Assembly: GCF_037176765.1 (NCBI RefSeq)
Contig: NC_090023.1
Location: 170,111,506-170,175,505, forward strand
Origin: Anolis sagrei
Lineage: Eukaryota; Chordata; Lepidosauria; Squamata; Anolidae
Length of the DNA stretch: 64,000 bases
Direction of reading: 5' to 3'
Shown here in pieces: positions 63,640 through 64,000 of this stretch. The first letter of the stretch is position 1. Each line of letters starts with the position of its first letter. Both the position numbers and the translations under genes were made by a program. The notes under the pieces were generated by a model, which had not been told where the DNA came from, searched no databases, and worked only from the letters and a program-made list of their open reading frames with translations.

Positions 63640-64000
63640 AGATCCCTTGAGGCCTTTCCATTATTGTATTGAGAAAAGGACCACTGTGAGATACTCTTTT
63701 TGCAACAGGAAGTAACCCAGGAATCAATTTCTGGGCCACTTTTTGTTGGAAAAAAGGCTTCTCCTGGTCTAACATGGACTGGAGGCTCAAATTGCTTTCC
63801 ATGCCTACTTTTTCCACCTCTCTTAAATTCAACACCCAAATGTAAATAAAAAGAGAGAGAAGTTATTAGTTACATTAAAATACAATTGTAATCAAACAGG
63901 TTTGTAATTAAACAACAGCTTTGAAACTGCTATCATCAGATAAATGATTGTTCTATAAAAACTAATAATATTTTAAATTACTCCTAGGACACATTTCTAA
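63640..64000. other. Unassigned sequence at right edge, within HERC4
   Basis: Two overlapping minus-strand frames (63618-63839) do not resemble the HERC4 RCC1 domain or any family I know. Presumably HERC4 intron. Confidence 0.4.

Noticed and set aside
63618-63839. Minus-strand frames as a possible upstream HERC4 RCC1 exon
   Set aside because: No RCC1 motif (GxxxxFGxG, GQLG) and no match to HERC4 before QHTSAF. The expected residues are not there.
1-64000. A previously undescribed multi-gene system
   Set aside because: After reading both strands, the host coding content is SIRT1 and HERC4. Everything else with coding character is a mobile-element remnant.

Overview
This is a vertebrate nuclear window, almost certainly from a squamate reptile and most like an iguanian (Anolis-type) lizard. 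The evidence is spliced genes with GT-AG introns, a CpG-rich promoter, and a repeat mixture typical of lizards: CR1 and L2 LINEs, a Bov-B (RTE) LINE, an R4/Dong-like LINE, a Penelope-like element, Sauria-type SINEs, many hAT elements with 8-bp target duplications, Tigger-like and mariner-like elements, and Helitrons. The species cannot be fixed by eye.

Two host genes account for essentially all the host coding sequence recognised. SIRT1 (NAD-dependent protein deacetylase) is complete on the + strand: nine coding exons from 12525 to 34650, predicted 733 aa, every splice phase checked by hand. HERC4 (HECT E3 ubiquitin ligase) lies on the - strand. Its last 18 coding exons, including a 24-nt microexon, run from 61958 down to the stop at 39162 and give 757 complete codons for the end of the RCC1-like domain, the middle region and the whole HECT domain. 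Its 5' exons lie beyond the right edge. The genes face each other tail to tail, with about 2 kb between the likely poly(A) sites.

Layout: 1-12.1 kb is repeat-dense flank upstream of SIRT1. 12.15-12.9 kb is the CpG-rich promoter, 5' leader and exon 1, with three CACGTG E-boxes. 12.9-21.7 kb is SIRT1 intron 1, which begins 31 bases after the donor with a hAT element that holds a Penelope-like element, which holds a SINE; a Helitron with 129-bp tandem repeats follows. 21.7-34.65 kb holds SIRT1 exons 2-9. 34.65-36.4 kb is the SIRT1 3' UTR. 36.4-38.1 kb is LINE debris. 38.1-64 kb is the HERC4 3' UTR, exons and repeat-rich introns.

The two proteins share no evident pathway; their adjacency looks like inherited synteny. 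I found no CRISPR array, operon, toxin system or other undescribed multi-gene system. The most interesting signals are the HERC4 microexon, the paired GTCACGTGAC motifs at the SIRT1 promoter, a miR-34 seed match in the SIRT1 3' UTR, several nested insertions that can be dated relative to each other, and long foldback structures. Element families were named from remembered hallmarks, not from a library search.
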